The position numbers were made by a program, and so were the translations under genes. This document shows, piece after piece, positions 1-10,118 of a stretch of 22,855 bases of DNA (within the stretch, counting starts at the first letter, position 1; the number at the start of each line of letters is the position of its first letter). Under the pieces are notes generated by a model. That model was given only the letters and a program-made list of their open reading frames with translations, made no database searches and was not told where the DNA came from. The stretch comes from Oehlia diaphana (taxonomy: Eukaryota > Glomeromycota > Glomeromycetes > Glomerales > Glomeraceae): NCBI GenBank assembly GCA_003833135.1, contig QZLH01000466.1:64808-87662 (forward strand), read 5' to 3'.

Positions 1-417
1 TTTTTCACATGAAATAAACGCTTCGCTCACTCTCTTTCTTACACTGCTCTTTCATTTGGTTTTTTTCTTTTATATTATTTTTTTTTTACACAAATTAATT
101 TCTTTTTTATATTAAATATTTTTTTTATTACCATCATTTTCATAATAGTGTATATTAGAACAATAAAAAAATCTTTTTTATCAAAAAATTTTAAATCTAA
201 TAAATACAAAGTGTTCTCTTTAATAAGTACCCTTTAACACTTGCAATAGGTATTTTTATTCTGGTTTCCTTGAGTTTTGGTTTAAATTATTATGCACTGT
301 TTGAAACTTAATTTTTGTCATAAAATATTCCAAGAAAAATGCTCATACTTCATATCTCATTGTGAAATATTTCCTTAATAAAAAATTAATTTAAAATCTC
401 GAAAAATTTCTATAAAT

Positions 418-570
418 GTTACGTGTGTATTAGCGTATAATGTATTATAAAAAAGATTTATGAAATTTTCTGATAAAAATGTTACGCGTATTAATATATA
501 TATTATAAAAAAAATTTATGCAAATTTCTAAGATAAAAATGTTATGCACGTATTAATGTATATATTACTA
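418..570. repeat. Tandem repeat, about 60-63 bp unit, 2.5 copies
   Basis: Units start with GTTACG or GTTATG at 418, 481 and 541. Each runs through TATTA, an AT stretch, TTATAAAAAA and an ATTTATG-AAATTT block, and ends in GATAAAAAT. Spacing is 63 then 60 bp. The third unit is cut at about 570, where the sequence changes to GGAAACGGGAACCG. A related block with ATAAAAAAAATTTATG recurs once at about 1070-1150. Confidence 0.75.
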
Positions 571-830
571 GGAAACGGGAACCGTTGGAGCGTCTGAAGC
601 ATAATAATCATATGATCGTCAATAAAATACTAAAAAATTCGTATCACTAATAAAATGTATCACTAAATAAATATATATAGTTAAAATCGTACAATTAAAA
701 TACATTGTGAAACGTTACAAATTTTACGTTGCAAATTTCGATTTATTTCGATAAAAAAATTTTCCCACAGAGAATTTTAATGCAATTGACGCAAAAAAGT
801 TATCCAATGTTAATTACAATATCATTTTAT

Positions 831-905
831 AATTAAAGATTTTTATTAATTATTATTTATAAATTAAAGTTTTTTATAAATTATTATTTGTAATTAAAGT
901 TTTAC
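831..905. repeat. Tandem repeat, about 31 bp unit
   Basis: AATTAAAG occurs at 831, 862 and 892. Each is followed by a T-rich run and AATTATTATTT, giving a period of 30-31 bp over about 2.5 units. Confidence 0.7.
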
Positions 906-1231
906 TGATGAGCGTTTGTATATTATTTAAGAATTGATGATAACACGAGATATGTGACACATGACTAAGTTTGTATGTAAGTAACACAAAATTTCATTCA
1001 TCGATCAGGCTATAGTACAGAATGACATTGCATTCGAAATGCCTAGAAGTATATGTCCTCATGCTTCGGACAATAAAAAAAATTTATGAAAATTTTTCTC
1101 TGATTATTATGTGTATAGAGTATATTGACTATATCGTCTAAGATAAGTGTTATGCAAAAATAAGTCTTGTCCAATAGATTTCGGTGGCTGATTAACCTTG
1201 TCTAAACCAATCATATTTAAGGAGGGTCTAG

Positions 1232-1448
1232 AATAAGAAACCTGAACTGGGGGTCTAGTTAAGAACGCTCTTATATAAAAGGTTTAGGATAAAGAACCTG
1301 GACTCTGGTCCTTACCAGGGTGGCGCTGTCCTCAGGCGGTTTGATTATAGCATAGTTTAGATATCTTTTAGATAGTTCTTGTTTATCTTTCTGTAATCTT
1401 GTTCACATGGGTATAAAAATAAAACCTGGACCCTGGTTCAGGATAAAT
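1232..1448. repeat. Three dispersed copies of an ATAA-AACCTGGAC-CTGG motif
   Basis: The motif is at 1232-1255 (AATAAGAAACCTGAACTGG), 1289-1311 (ATAAAGAACCTGGACTCTGG) and 1418-1440 (ATAAAACCTGGACCCTGG). The second and third are partly self-complementary (CCTGGAC / CTGGTTCAGG). TATA-like strings (TATATAAAAG at about 1272 and GTATAAAAAT at 1411) precede copies two and three. The patch is GC-richer than its surroundings and may be a decayed repeat family or an old element end. Confidence 0.55.
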
Positions 1449-1499
1449 TTGTCCTTTATTCAAACTAGCATAATAAAAATTAATGCTTAAAACAACTCA

Positions 1500-1895
1500 A
1501 CACCTACTAAATAATTCCAAGGGCTTGTTTCAGTTAAAATACACTGCAATTTCATATAAATGTATCAATATTTTTATGTATACTAAAGCTGTTTTAATAA
1601 AAAATTAATGCTTGAGTGTTTCCATACCTGCTGAATAACTTTACTTAAGCTTCTTAACTTATTTAATTTAGCAAAAGTACTGAAATCGTGCTGTAAAATT
1701 GAAAAATAAATGCATTGTGACAATTTATTTTTTTCCACAAATATTTAAACCTATTTGTATTCCATACTTGTTAAATGACTCTTATTAGTCACCCAAGTCT
1801 TGCTTGCAAGTCTTGCTTCATTAAACTGAAGTATTAAAATTAATATTATAAAATATATACAGTCTAATAATAATATTCCATACATGCTTAAGTTC
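1500..1895. repeat. Degenerate repeat array, unit about 115-140 bp
   Basis: Four related blocks of the form TTCCATAC-TG-T-AATAACT lie at about 1500 (ACACCTACTAAATAATTCC), 1621, 1760 and 1876. The first two are preceded by AATAAAAATTAATGCTT or a near copy. Spacing of about 122, 139 and 115 bp suggests an old tandem array that has diverged by substitution and small indels. Confidence 0.45.
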
Positions 1896-1980
1896 TTTAT
1901 TAAGAATATTTAATATTTTTAATATGGAAAAAAGAAAAAAAAATAAAAAAATGAGTTCGTTGGATGAAGATTCTGTATAA

Positions 1981-1990
1981 GTCACGTGAC
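1981..1990. promoter_or_regulatory. GTCACGTGAC palindrome (E-box/CDEI-like)
   Basis: A perfect 10-bp palindrome with a CACGTG core, which matches the binding preference known for fungal bHLH factors of the Cbf1 type (RTCACRTG). No gene start lies close by on either strand, so a regulatory role is only possible. The same TCACGTGA core recurs at 13546, 21904 and 22643. Confidence 0.35.
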
Positions 1991-2858
1991 TTGTAAAAAA
2001 AATTCATTTTACGTTACGTCGCTACGTCGTTACGTACCTTACATTATAGTTGATCGACATAAAAAATCAAGAATCCAAAAGAAGGATATTTCATGTAGAT
2101 CATTTTAATTCCGCAAAAATTAAAAAATTCAGCGTCTAGAAAAAAATTTCTCATTGGATTACTTTGATTACGAACGAACTTACGGTATTAACCATGTGAC
2201 GCCCAGGAAAATTAGTTTGTTGAAAGAAATATTTAATAGGTTAAACAATTTTTTTTTTTTGTAATTAAAAATTACTAAAAATGATCCGCGAATCCGCCTC
2301 AATACAGCAATAAGATTAGCTAACCAAATTAATAATTAGCTTTAAGATCTGCCCCTTAAATTAATTAATCGTTGCTCGTGCTACTGACTAGTTAATTGTT
2401 CTAACCTAATTAGGTTTGGACAATTGTCTGTGCTTTATATTTAAATAAATGACTAAACCAAAAATCGATAGTATGAAGAAAATAATGACCGTTAATTTGA
2501 TTGTATTTTCAATAAAATTCATTCCAAAAATCCAAAATTCTAAATTCAATATGTTAATTTTCAATAAATGATAATCAGTATTTAAAAACAAGATTAAATT
2601 TTTATCTATAAATTTCTAATTAATCTAATATTAGTATGGTATACGGAGTTCGGATAAACGGTTATTGTTATTTACTACAATGATAATGTAAGTTTCGAAA
2701 AATCTTTTGTTTTAACGAAAAGGAAAAAATCGCGAAACAATAACATGTTAACCAAAAGGTTTGCATAACCTTCAAATTAATTATTAACATAGTACTTCAA
2801 TGATTGGATAAAGATTTCGGGAGAGTATTTTTCCGTATTCGTATATTTTATCTTTTTC

Positions 2859-2879
2859 TTTTTTTTTAAAAAAAAAAAA
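2859..2879. repeat. T9-A12 homopolymer junction
   Basis: Nine T followed directly by twelve A, a self-complementary tract. The same kind of junction (T11-A13 at 14847-14870) lies in the matching 5' flank of copy 2. Confidence 0.85.
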
Positions 2880-3233
2880 GAATAATAGGTAAGATTTTAA
2901 ACTGATTAATTCATTTTTTCTTATAAAATTCGTGCGAGATTTTTTTTTGTTTTCATTATAAAGTTATCCGCAAATGTCTAATTATGCAGTCAAAGGTATC
3001 ACAAATTTCTCATTAAATAATATTACCTAGAAATTACGCATGCACATGTGATCTACATCATAATTGACATTTGACAGTTTCTCGGTTTTACAAATTTAGA
3101 ATTTTTCAATAAAAATTAGATCTAAAAGAGCTAAAAAAACTTTTATTAAAAATTTTATTTGTTATGACTTCGATTTGAGATTCTGTGTTACCTGTGTTAC
3201 CACAGCTATTAAAGATTAGATTGATTAGATTTG

Positions 3234-3253
3234 TATAAATTCGAGTAACTTTC
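3234..3253 (+). promoter_or_regulatory. Core promoter, copy 1: TATAAAT then GAGTAACTTTC
   Basis: TATAAAT at 3234-3240 is followed by GAGTAACTTTC, about 50 nt before the ATG at 3288. The same pair, TATAAAT plus GAGTAACTTTC, stands before copy 2 at 15322-15340 while the sequence around it has diverged. TTCTGTGTTA also occurs upstream of both. I infer a TATA box with a conserved downstream block near the transcription start. Confidence 0.5.
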
Positions 3254-3287
3254 TTTCTTGAATTATCAATTTTTTTTTTTCATAAAC

Positions 3288-6200
3288 ATGAGCGAAAACT
3301 TGACCGATTTCGTTGAAGCTCATCAAACCGAGCATAGTAATTCAAACTTACTTGGGCACGAAAATGGTTCAATTAAAAGTGTAGATATTACTAAAAAAGA
3401 TTATCAAATTGCAATTTGTCAAGACGGAAAATTTGTTGTTACATTTGATACGGGTAAAAAATTAATTTTATTATTTTAAAATAATTTATGTATTGAACAT
3501 ACATATGTACTAATTTTTTTTTTAAAAAAAAAAAATAAAATAGTAAACCTTCAGATTAAAATTTTACAAAATACTGATCATCGTCCATTTTATATCTGTG
3601 AGGAAAAAGAATTAGATGGGACCGTTGAAATAGATGAAACAATCGCTCATTTTAAAATAAATAACGACTTTATTATTGAAAATGAAAATGTTTACAAGCC
3701 TCAGGGATCAGAATTCGATATTAACAACAGCATGGATGACGAGAATAAAATGGATGTTACATTTAAATGGTCTATTGATATATCCAATATTCATAAAAAG
3801 AATGATGACCAATATTTTGTTCTTGTCGCTTTATCTCGTATAAACGTTGATGAGGATATGAAACGGACAAATGAGAAAAATAATGATAATAACTATGATT
3901 ATAAAGAAAGATATTTTAATAAAAAGAAATTTGAGTTTATGCCTAGCAAATCTAACGAAACTACGGTTGATATACCATCAGAGATTAATAATAAAAGTAA
4001 AAAAGGAATCGCTATTTATCGTATTGAACTAAACAAGGAAATAAGAGAAAACGAAAATGAATATTATGTTTTTAGCCGTGTTGGTACTTGTTGTTATTCT
4101 AATAATCATTCAGGAATATGTAGATTCGTAGAAGTTTTGAATGAAGACGATTCTGACAATTCTAAAGATCCTGATGATACAGTACTAAAAAAATTTATAT
4201 TATTAAATTTTTATGGAATATATAATTTCAAGTTTAGTGATCATTATTATTCTTTTAGATTGAGTGAGAAATTTGAATATCCACAAAGTATAAAACGTAA
4301 ATTAAATAATTGGTATACGGATACAGATGATGGTTGCATGAAACGACTTCTCTCGTCTATCTATGATAAATATTTTTTGGTCACAAAATACAAAAAAGAT
4401 AATCAATTACTTGAAGGTAAATTATTTCGAAATATACTAAATAGTAATACAAAATCGTAATTATTAATTCAATCCATTTTTTAGTTTATAATCTTGCAAA
4501 TATGGAATTGGAAACTACTGCAAAAAGATTCGAAAAAGAGGATGAATTATTTAACTTTAAGAAATACAATTATATTATTTTCACTATTAGTAGATTACAA
4601 CTTTGTTTTACTCAAGGAAATAATATTATTGAGTAGGTGTTATATGATAATTGTTTGTTATTTGTTATTTCTTTCAATAACGTTGTAAAATTTCATTTCT
4701 GTAGGTTATATTGTATGGAAAATGGTTTACAAGTAGCATCAAAAAAATTTAATGAAATAGAAAGAATACATTTATTGGAATTTATTGATAGTGATGAAAC
4801 ATTACTTGTAATAGGCGAAGGTCCAAAAGAAGACAAAGATCCAGAAGGTGAAAAAAAATTGAAGATTATAATTCGGGATTTATATAATACTGGTAAAGTT
4901 AAACCAATAGAGTTAGACAATTTACCAATGGATATTGTAAAGAATATTGATACTAGTTTGGCCAGAACTTCAGGAAATATATTACAAATAGATGATGGTG
5001 GAAAAGTTTCGTCGATCCTTAAAAAACTTGAAACAATATTAAAACAAAGGAAGGAAAAAATTGAAGAAAAAAACAAACATTCTGAAGTTTGCTATCCAAA
5101 TTCCAAACCAATAATTGATGTTAATGATATAGAACCATGGGTATTAGGTGAACATGAAAGAAAAACTTATTATACCCTTTATCATAATAAAAGAGGAACT
5201 GAAGAAGAAATTTTACAACTTTTTGTTGGCAGGTCCACCGTTCAAATTTGGCATCAAGTAAAAGATAGCAAAAATAAAGGTGATCTTCCTAACAATGGAA
5301 AACCATTTCTTGAATATATATGGCCAAATCGTATCCCGATAAATCAAGAAAGAGACAAAACAAAATTACGAATTGAATATTTTAAATGTGGATCGAATGA
5401 TAGACCACATGAAAAATTGAATGATTTTCATTTAAAGGTTTATTGGTATGAAAGAAATATTGAAAATAATACAGAAAAAGATGAAGAAGATAAAGAAATA
5501 GATAAAATAGAACAAAAAAAAATTGAGTTATATGAAAACAAAATGGTAAATAGATGTGATAAAGTAATTAAACGAGAAGATATTAGTGAAAAATTTCGTG
5601 CAGTTAGACACGCTTGCAAAGCATTAGAACATCTTAATAAGCGTTGTAAAAATAAAAGTCTTATAGATAATTACATCAGATCATACAAAGTAGGTTGTTT
5701 AAAAGGTTTAATTTATTTCTTTTAGAAAGTTAAGTAATATTTCTTTTTGGTAAAAAGTATAGGGATATGATTACTTACATCGAGCTTATAGTCTGGAAAT
5801 TTGCTAAGCTTGAGCCACAAAATTTTAGATTGTTGGACATTCGACACAACATTATGAAAAGTCTAATTCTCAGTGATTGTGATGATTTAATAAAATATGT
5901 ATTATTTGGAAATGAAGAATCCATCGGAAATAGAGTTGTCCATGACGAACTCAGACATATACCATTTAATAAATCATGGCCAGGAAGAAGGTTTTTAAAA
6001 GAAGATGACCTTGACTTTGCCGAAAAAAATGATTATGGGTCAAAAGATACAATTAAACCAGAAAATAATATGGAATTAGCAATATATCATTGCAAAGGTA
6101 AACATTTAAGCTTATTGGCTTTACGACGCAGTAATATTTGTCACAATTAAATAACTTCATTTTATTATAGGTCGTGAAGTTAAAGATATGATTGTTGTTG

Positions 6201-8365
6201 CTTATTTTTTAGAATATTATTCTAGGAATGCAATGAATAATGCGGGTTGGATGTGTACTGTTTCTAAGGCAATTCCTTTGTTATTTACATATAATTATGG
6301 TTCGTTCTTTATTTTAAATTCTAATTTTATTTTCATCCAAAAAGTTTGTGAAATTTACATCTTATCATGTAATATAGACGATTTTGTCAGAAAGTTATTT
6401 TATAAAGAATGTTTTGCAGGTATAACTCAAGATTCTGTTGAGATTATTCCGAAAGAATACTTAACAAGTCATATTCTTAACACCGAACTTAGAGCATTTG
6501 GAAAAGTCAAACTGAGATCTGATAAACCATTCATAAACAAGAAATTTGAGAGTGTAACATCACCATTAGCTTTACGTGTAGTACCCCTCCCCAGTTTTAC
6601 TATAAACAGAACTGAAAAGAAAAATGAAGAAAAAGAAGAGTATAATTTTAAAAAAAATATTTTAAATATTTTTTTGTTGATATTTATACCACGATGGTAC
6701 AAAGTTGATCGAAATAATAAGATTACATTAAGCCCATTTTCTAGGACAATATTGCATGAAAATGATGATATTTATGATAATCCAGCAATTGAAGCGGTTA
6801 TTAGTTTTCAATGGCAAAATGCAAAACATTACTTTTTTTCCCTCTTCATTCGATTTCTTGTTTTTGCCACTTGTTTTGGATTAGTTAGCTGGGCATATTT
6901 AGATCATAGCAATATTATTAGTCAAAATTTTTTATTCATATTAATTATTGTATTCTATTATTTGGCAATTTATAAACTTATTACTGAAGTGATAGAGTTT
7001 CGTTATCGTGGAATTGAAAAATATTGTGAGATATTTAATATTTTTGATACAATTTCCATTATACTTGCTGTAACGATAATGACAACAATGCTTAAAAATT
7101 TTCAATTGTCTGATGGTTTTGGAAGTGTTGAAGATAACATTGGATTAATTGTGGGAATATCGTTCTCAATTTTCTTTCTTTGGATTGAATTGGTAATCTT
7201 GTTTTATATTTAATTATATGAACTTGACAAAAAAGTAATTAATTAATTTCAATAATTTTAGATCCTCTATCTTCGTCTTTTACCAGGTAAAGGAAAAATA
7301 CAAAATTTTAAAAAATATTATATCATCATATTATTAACTTATTCTTTTCCATTTGTTAGTTATTGGAATTTATATTTATCATGTCATAATCATCATCAAA
7401 ACCATATTTCCATTCTTTATATTTATGGCAATCGTGATATTCGCGTTCGCGCATACAATGTATGAAAATCATTTATTCCTAATTTATTGACGTTCTTTTT
7501 AAATCTCAATGATACTGAATTACTTATTATATTTAGGTTTGTGCTGCTCAGAAATGCCACGGATATTAAAACTAAAGATTCTACATTTAGTGGAACTGCT
7601 ACAAATTCTTTAACGAATGAGATACTTGATATTAAATTTAAATCCGATTTCGATCCTACATCTAGTAGTGATAATCCATTTACAACTTTTTCTAGAGCAA
7701 TAATGGCTACATATTTTTGGACTAGTGATAATTGGGTTCAAAGAGATCAATTTGATTTTTGGGCTGTTGATTTATATACTTTTATTGCTAGTATATTCCT
7801 TGTAATAGTTTTACAAAATATGTTGATTGCTTATATGAGGTAAACTTTTTTTTTGGTAATTTAGTATTTAATATTATTATTTCTTTAACTTATTGCTTAT
7901 CTTACCAGTGGAGTATATGAAGAAGTAACGGCTAAAAGTAGACAAATTTTATTAAAACATCGAGCAAATTTCATAGCAGAATATGAAGCATTACATCATA
8001 TTCATTTTTCAAATCCTGAACCTGAACCAAAATTTATTTATTATCTTGGTCAACCTAGAAATTTTGAAGAATGGTCTGTAGCAAAAAAAGGAAATGAAGG
8101 TGCAATTTACGATGATTTTGAGGAAAATTCCGTATTTATACAACGTATTTTTAAGGAAAGAAATTATGATAAATTTTCAATTTGGAAATATGATAATGAT
8201 AATAATATTAAAGCGAGAATTGAAAATTTTAATAATATAGGTAATGATATGAGTGATAATATTGAATATTTGATTGAAAAAATTAAAGAGATTGAAAACA
8301 TGAAAATCGATTTAAAATCTACGGTTGAAAAATTGAATCGTGAATTAGAAAAATTAGAGAAATAA
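3288..8365 (+). CDS. TRP-like ion channel with WD-like N-terminal region, copy 1 (11 exons)
   Basis: Predicted membrane cation channel of about 1446 residues. Exons: 3288-3453, 3544-4416, 4485-4632, 4705-5689, 5758-6097, 6171-6299, 6378-7192, 7262-7286, 7360-7459, 7537-7839, 7909-8365. All joins are GT-AG, and all are confirmed by in-frame joins at the same places in copy 2. Residues 1-720 hold WD-like beta motifs (ICQDGKFVVTFD near 43, GIAIYRIEL, STVQIW) with Lys/Asn/Asp-rich insertions. A helical middle follows. Hydrophobic segments lie at about 1033-1055, 1065-1086, 1100-1119, 1135-1155 and 1169-1191. A pore loop (FWTSDNW, about 1254-1260) and S6 ending QNMLIAYMSGVY (about 1287-1298) match the Ion_trans/TRP pattern. 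The last 34 residues look like a coiled coil. The ATG at 3288 follows a T-run; an upstream in-frame TTG is not a likely start. Intron 6 (6300-6377, 78 nt) could be retained without a shift, giving 1472 residues. Ligand and ion selectivity cannot be read from the sequence. Confidence 0.83.
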
Positions 8366-8426
8366 TTTTCATAAAATTTTATTTATAATTCTGTGAATTT
8401 TTTTTTTATATTTATTTATTTATTTC

Positions 8427-8432
8427 AATAAA
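8427..8432 (+). terminator. AATAAA poly(A) signal of copy 1
   Basis: AATAAA lies 62 nt after the stop codon, in a TATTTATTTATTTC context. Copy 2 has AATAAA 57 nt after its stop in a similar T-rich context, which supports a shared 3' end signal. Confidence 0.5.
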
Positions 8433-8781
8433 TTGATTATAATTGGTAGTTTTATTCAATTTTGTAATCATTTATTATTAAAAATATTTATTTATGAGCC
8501 ACAGTAAATCAAACTTTATGCGCAATAAATAACTAGTTTGAAAATATTATTAATACTTACGTTTATTATAAAATTTCACTACATTTTGGATCAGTTCATA
8601 TGAGCGTTATTTTTTAAAAAATAAACCTATTTTTTTTGTGTACATGTTTCACATTTAAGCAAAGGATCATGAAATTAATTCAAATGTAAATTATTTATGT
8701 ATTTAATTATAAAGAACTCTAATTGTCATAATTTTTTTTAAAATTGTAACGAAAAACAAAAGTAAAAATTAAAAAATCGCA

Positions 8782-8801
8782 TTTTTTAAAAAAAAAAAAA
8801 A
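8782..8801. repeat. T6-A14 homopolymer junction
   Basis: Six T directly followed by fourteen A, just before the less AT-rich segment that starts TTTGCAGCATCCCC. It could be the poly(A) mark of an inserted element, but I see no target duplication. Confidence 0.7.
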
Positions 8802-8837
8802 TTTGCAGCATCCCCATAAGGGAACAGCTATCTACCT

Positions 8838-8859
8838 AAGTTGCTCAGTTGAACAACTT
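8838..8859. repeat. Imperfect 22-bp palindrome
   Basis: AAGTTG and CAACTT are perfect inverted 6-mers. Between them TCA and TGA also pair, so most of the 22 bp is self-complementary. It resembles a tRNA D-arm (GCTCAGTTG), but no anticodon arm or T-arm follows. Confidence 0.6.
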
Positions 8860-9164
8860 TACCATAATGATGAACACATTGCGTGTATTAAATATTACCA
8901 GTTTGTTATTGTCCTATAAAATTAACGAGTACTGATGAATGTGTAACACGGGTCATTGTAACGACAATTAGTAAAAAGGGTAATTTATAAATAGTCTATC
9001 AAGAAAATGAATAGGAATCAAGGAATTTAACGTCACCCTTATTAGGGACCGCCAATCAGATACAACCACCCCACTTAACATACTTTCCTCCAACCTCCAA
9101 TAAAGTATGCGTATGAGGATCCTTATCATGGTCCTGCCATGTAAGAGAAGATTTTGCGGCACTC

Positions 9165-9195
9165 TCATTATAATTTAACCATTAAATTATAATGA
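9165..9195. repeat. Perfect hairpin, 14-bp stem and 3-nt loop
   Basis: TCATTATAATTTAA (9165-9178), loop CCA, then its exact reverse complement (9182-9195). No T-run follows on either side and no gene ends here, so it is not a standard terminator. It may be a palindromic element end or a fold-back site. Confidence 0.85.
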
Positions 9196-9776
9196 TTCGG
9201 TATCCTGAGATGACGCATGTGTTATCAATAAGGAACAGGTCTCTTACCTTGTTTTACTTTCACCTTTATCAAATTGCATAACAGTTGTAATGTTCTTTGA
9301 ACAAAAGTTGCACCTACAAAGGAAAAGACTCAGGGGTCATCTCTCTCTCACATACTTCCTTTCCTCCCTTTCTCTCTTTCCACTTAAATACTCTTTTAAC
9401 CGGCCAGGGAGTAGCAGAATAGAGGCTAGAACGAAATTTTTAACCAAATTTAATTTATGGTAAGAGCCGGAGGTGAGATGTAAGGAATATTGAAAAGATT
9501 TTAGAGATGGGATGGGATTTTGAAGAACCAATTAAAGAATAGGTCTTTTTATAATATTTTTAGTTGTACAAACTCTTTGTGATAACAATATAGACTTGTT
9601 ATTAGTAACCGTGACTGTGATTAATAATAAAAGTTTATATGATGTAATAGTTTCACAAATTTTGTCGATATACGATATTCAATATACAGATATATATATT
9701 ATAAAACTCGATATAATAATAATCCCACTATACAGTATGAGAGAACATATAAATATCGGCATAATTTGCATAATTT

Positions 9777-9825
9777 GATATAACGATATTATTCAATGAT
9801 ATGGGACGCAACGTATCGTTATATC
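9777..9825. repeat. Perfect 12-bp inverted repeat, 25-nt spacer
   Basis: GATATAACGATA (9777-9788) and its exact reverse complement TATCGTTATATC (9814-9825). It lies in a 300-bp stretch dense in GATAT/ATATC words, about 300 bp before the BTB pseudogene. No function is evident. Confidence 0.8.
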
Positions 9826-10007
9826 TGTAACTTGTGCGATAATCATGAAAAGCTTGCTGTTATCAATATATTATTATATAATTATCATACCAATATTATG
9901 CTAGATCGTATTCTCTATCATGAGTAATATAAAAGCTATAATATTAGTAAATTGTTGTGATTATCGAGAGCATCTATCAATCTTAAATCATGGTGATAAA
10001 CGATGCA

Positions 10008-10026
10008 CGTCAGCTGTCACCTGACG
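10008..10026. repeat. Short hairpin CGTCAG-N7-CTGACG
   Basis: Perfect 6-bp stem with a 7-nt loop about 95 nt upstream of the BTB ATG. The loop begins CTGTCAC. It could be a palindromic factor site in the old promoter or chance. Confidence 0.5.
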
Positions 10027-10076
10027 CAAATTTTTTGTTGTACCTGTAACAGCGTAAAACGTCATCTTGCAGCTTG

Positions 10077-10086
10077 TTTATAAAAA
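10077..10086 (+). promoter_or_regulatory. TATA-like box of the BTB gene
   Basis: TTTATAAAAA lies 33 nt upstream of the ATG at 10119 and is followed by an A-rich leader. Spacing fits a TATA box with a very short 5' leader. This is inference only. Confidence 0.4.
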
Positions 10087-10118
10087 CGCACAATTTTAAA
10101 TAAACTAAAAAAAAAAAA

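Larger units (their letters stand above)
1..2284. other. Gene-free AT-rich region with diverged repeats
   Basis: I see no coding region here on either strand: open frames are short, and none shows a recognisable domain or an exon chain with GT-AG borders. The stretch is very AT-rich and holds several families of short tandem or dispersed repeats, listed separately. A somewhat GC-richer patch lies at about 1180-1450. It may be a chain of decayed transposon pieces, but I see no target-site duplications or terminal repeats. Confidence 0.6.
2285..3287 (+). repeat. 5' flank of duplicated unit, copy 1
   Basis: This non-coding stretch aligns in patches with 14515-15420. Shared blocks include CTAACCAAATTAAT (2320 and 14543), TAACCTAATTAG, CTAAACCAAAAAT, ATAAACGGTTAT followed by TACAATG-TAATGTAA, a T-run/A-run junction, AATTCGTGC, and the TATA region. 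Order and spacing are kept, so the copied segment began at least 0.9 kb before the start codon. The small minus-strand open frame at 2406-2591 is not shared and is probably chance. Confidence 0.7.
8433..10118. other. Non-coding interval between channel copy 1 and BTB pseudogene
   Basis: The first 100 bases or so (to about 8530) still resemble the DNA behind copy 2; both contain AATCAAAC followed by TTTATG and GCG. The rest has no recognisable gene. Minus-strand open frames at 8968-9168 and 9337-9531 show no domain or introns and I do not call them. The interval from about 8810 to 9540 is less AT-rich than its surroundings and carries two hairpins. From about 9590 to 9960 it becomes rich in GATATA/TATCG words with a 12-bp inverted repeat. 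Confidence 0.55.

Noticed and set aside
4693..5076. Minus-strand open frame inside exon 4 of copy 1
   Set aside because: Antisense shadow of a well-supported exon; low complexity and no domain.
8816..8880. tRNA-like stretch with GCTCAGTTG
   Set aside because: It resembles a D-arm only. No acceptor pairing, anticodon stem or T-arm (GGTTC) follows on either strand.
8968..9531. Minus-strand open frames at 8968-9168 and 9337-9531
   Set aside because: Short, no recognised domain, no exon chain, not shared with the duplicated unit.
9596..9778. Small plus-strand open frame rich in Ile and Tyr
   Set aside because: Composition follows the ATA/TAT-rich DNA; no domain or start context.
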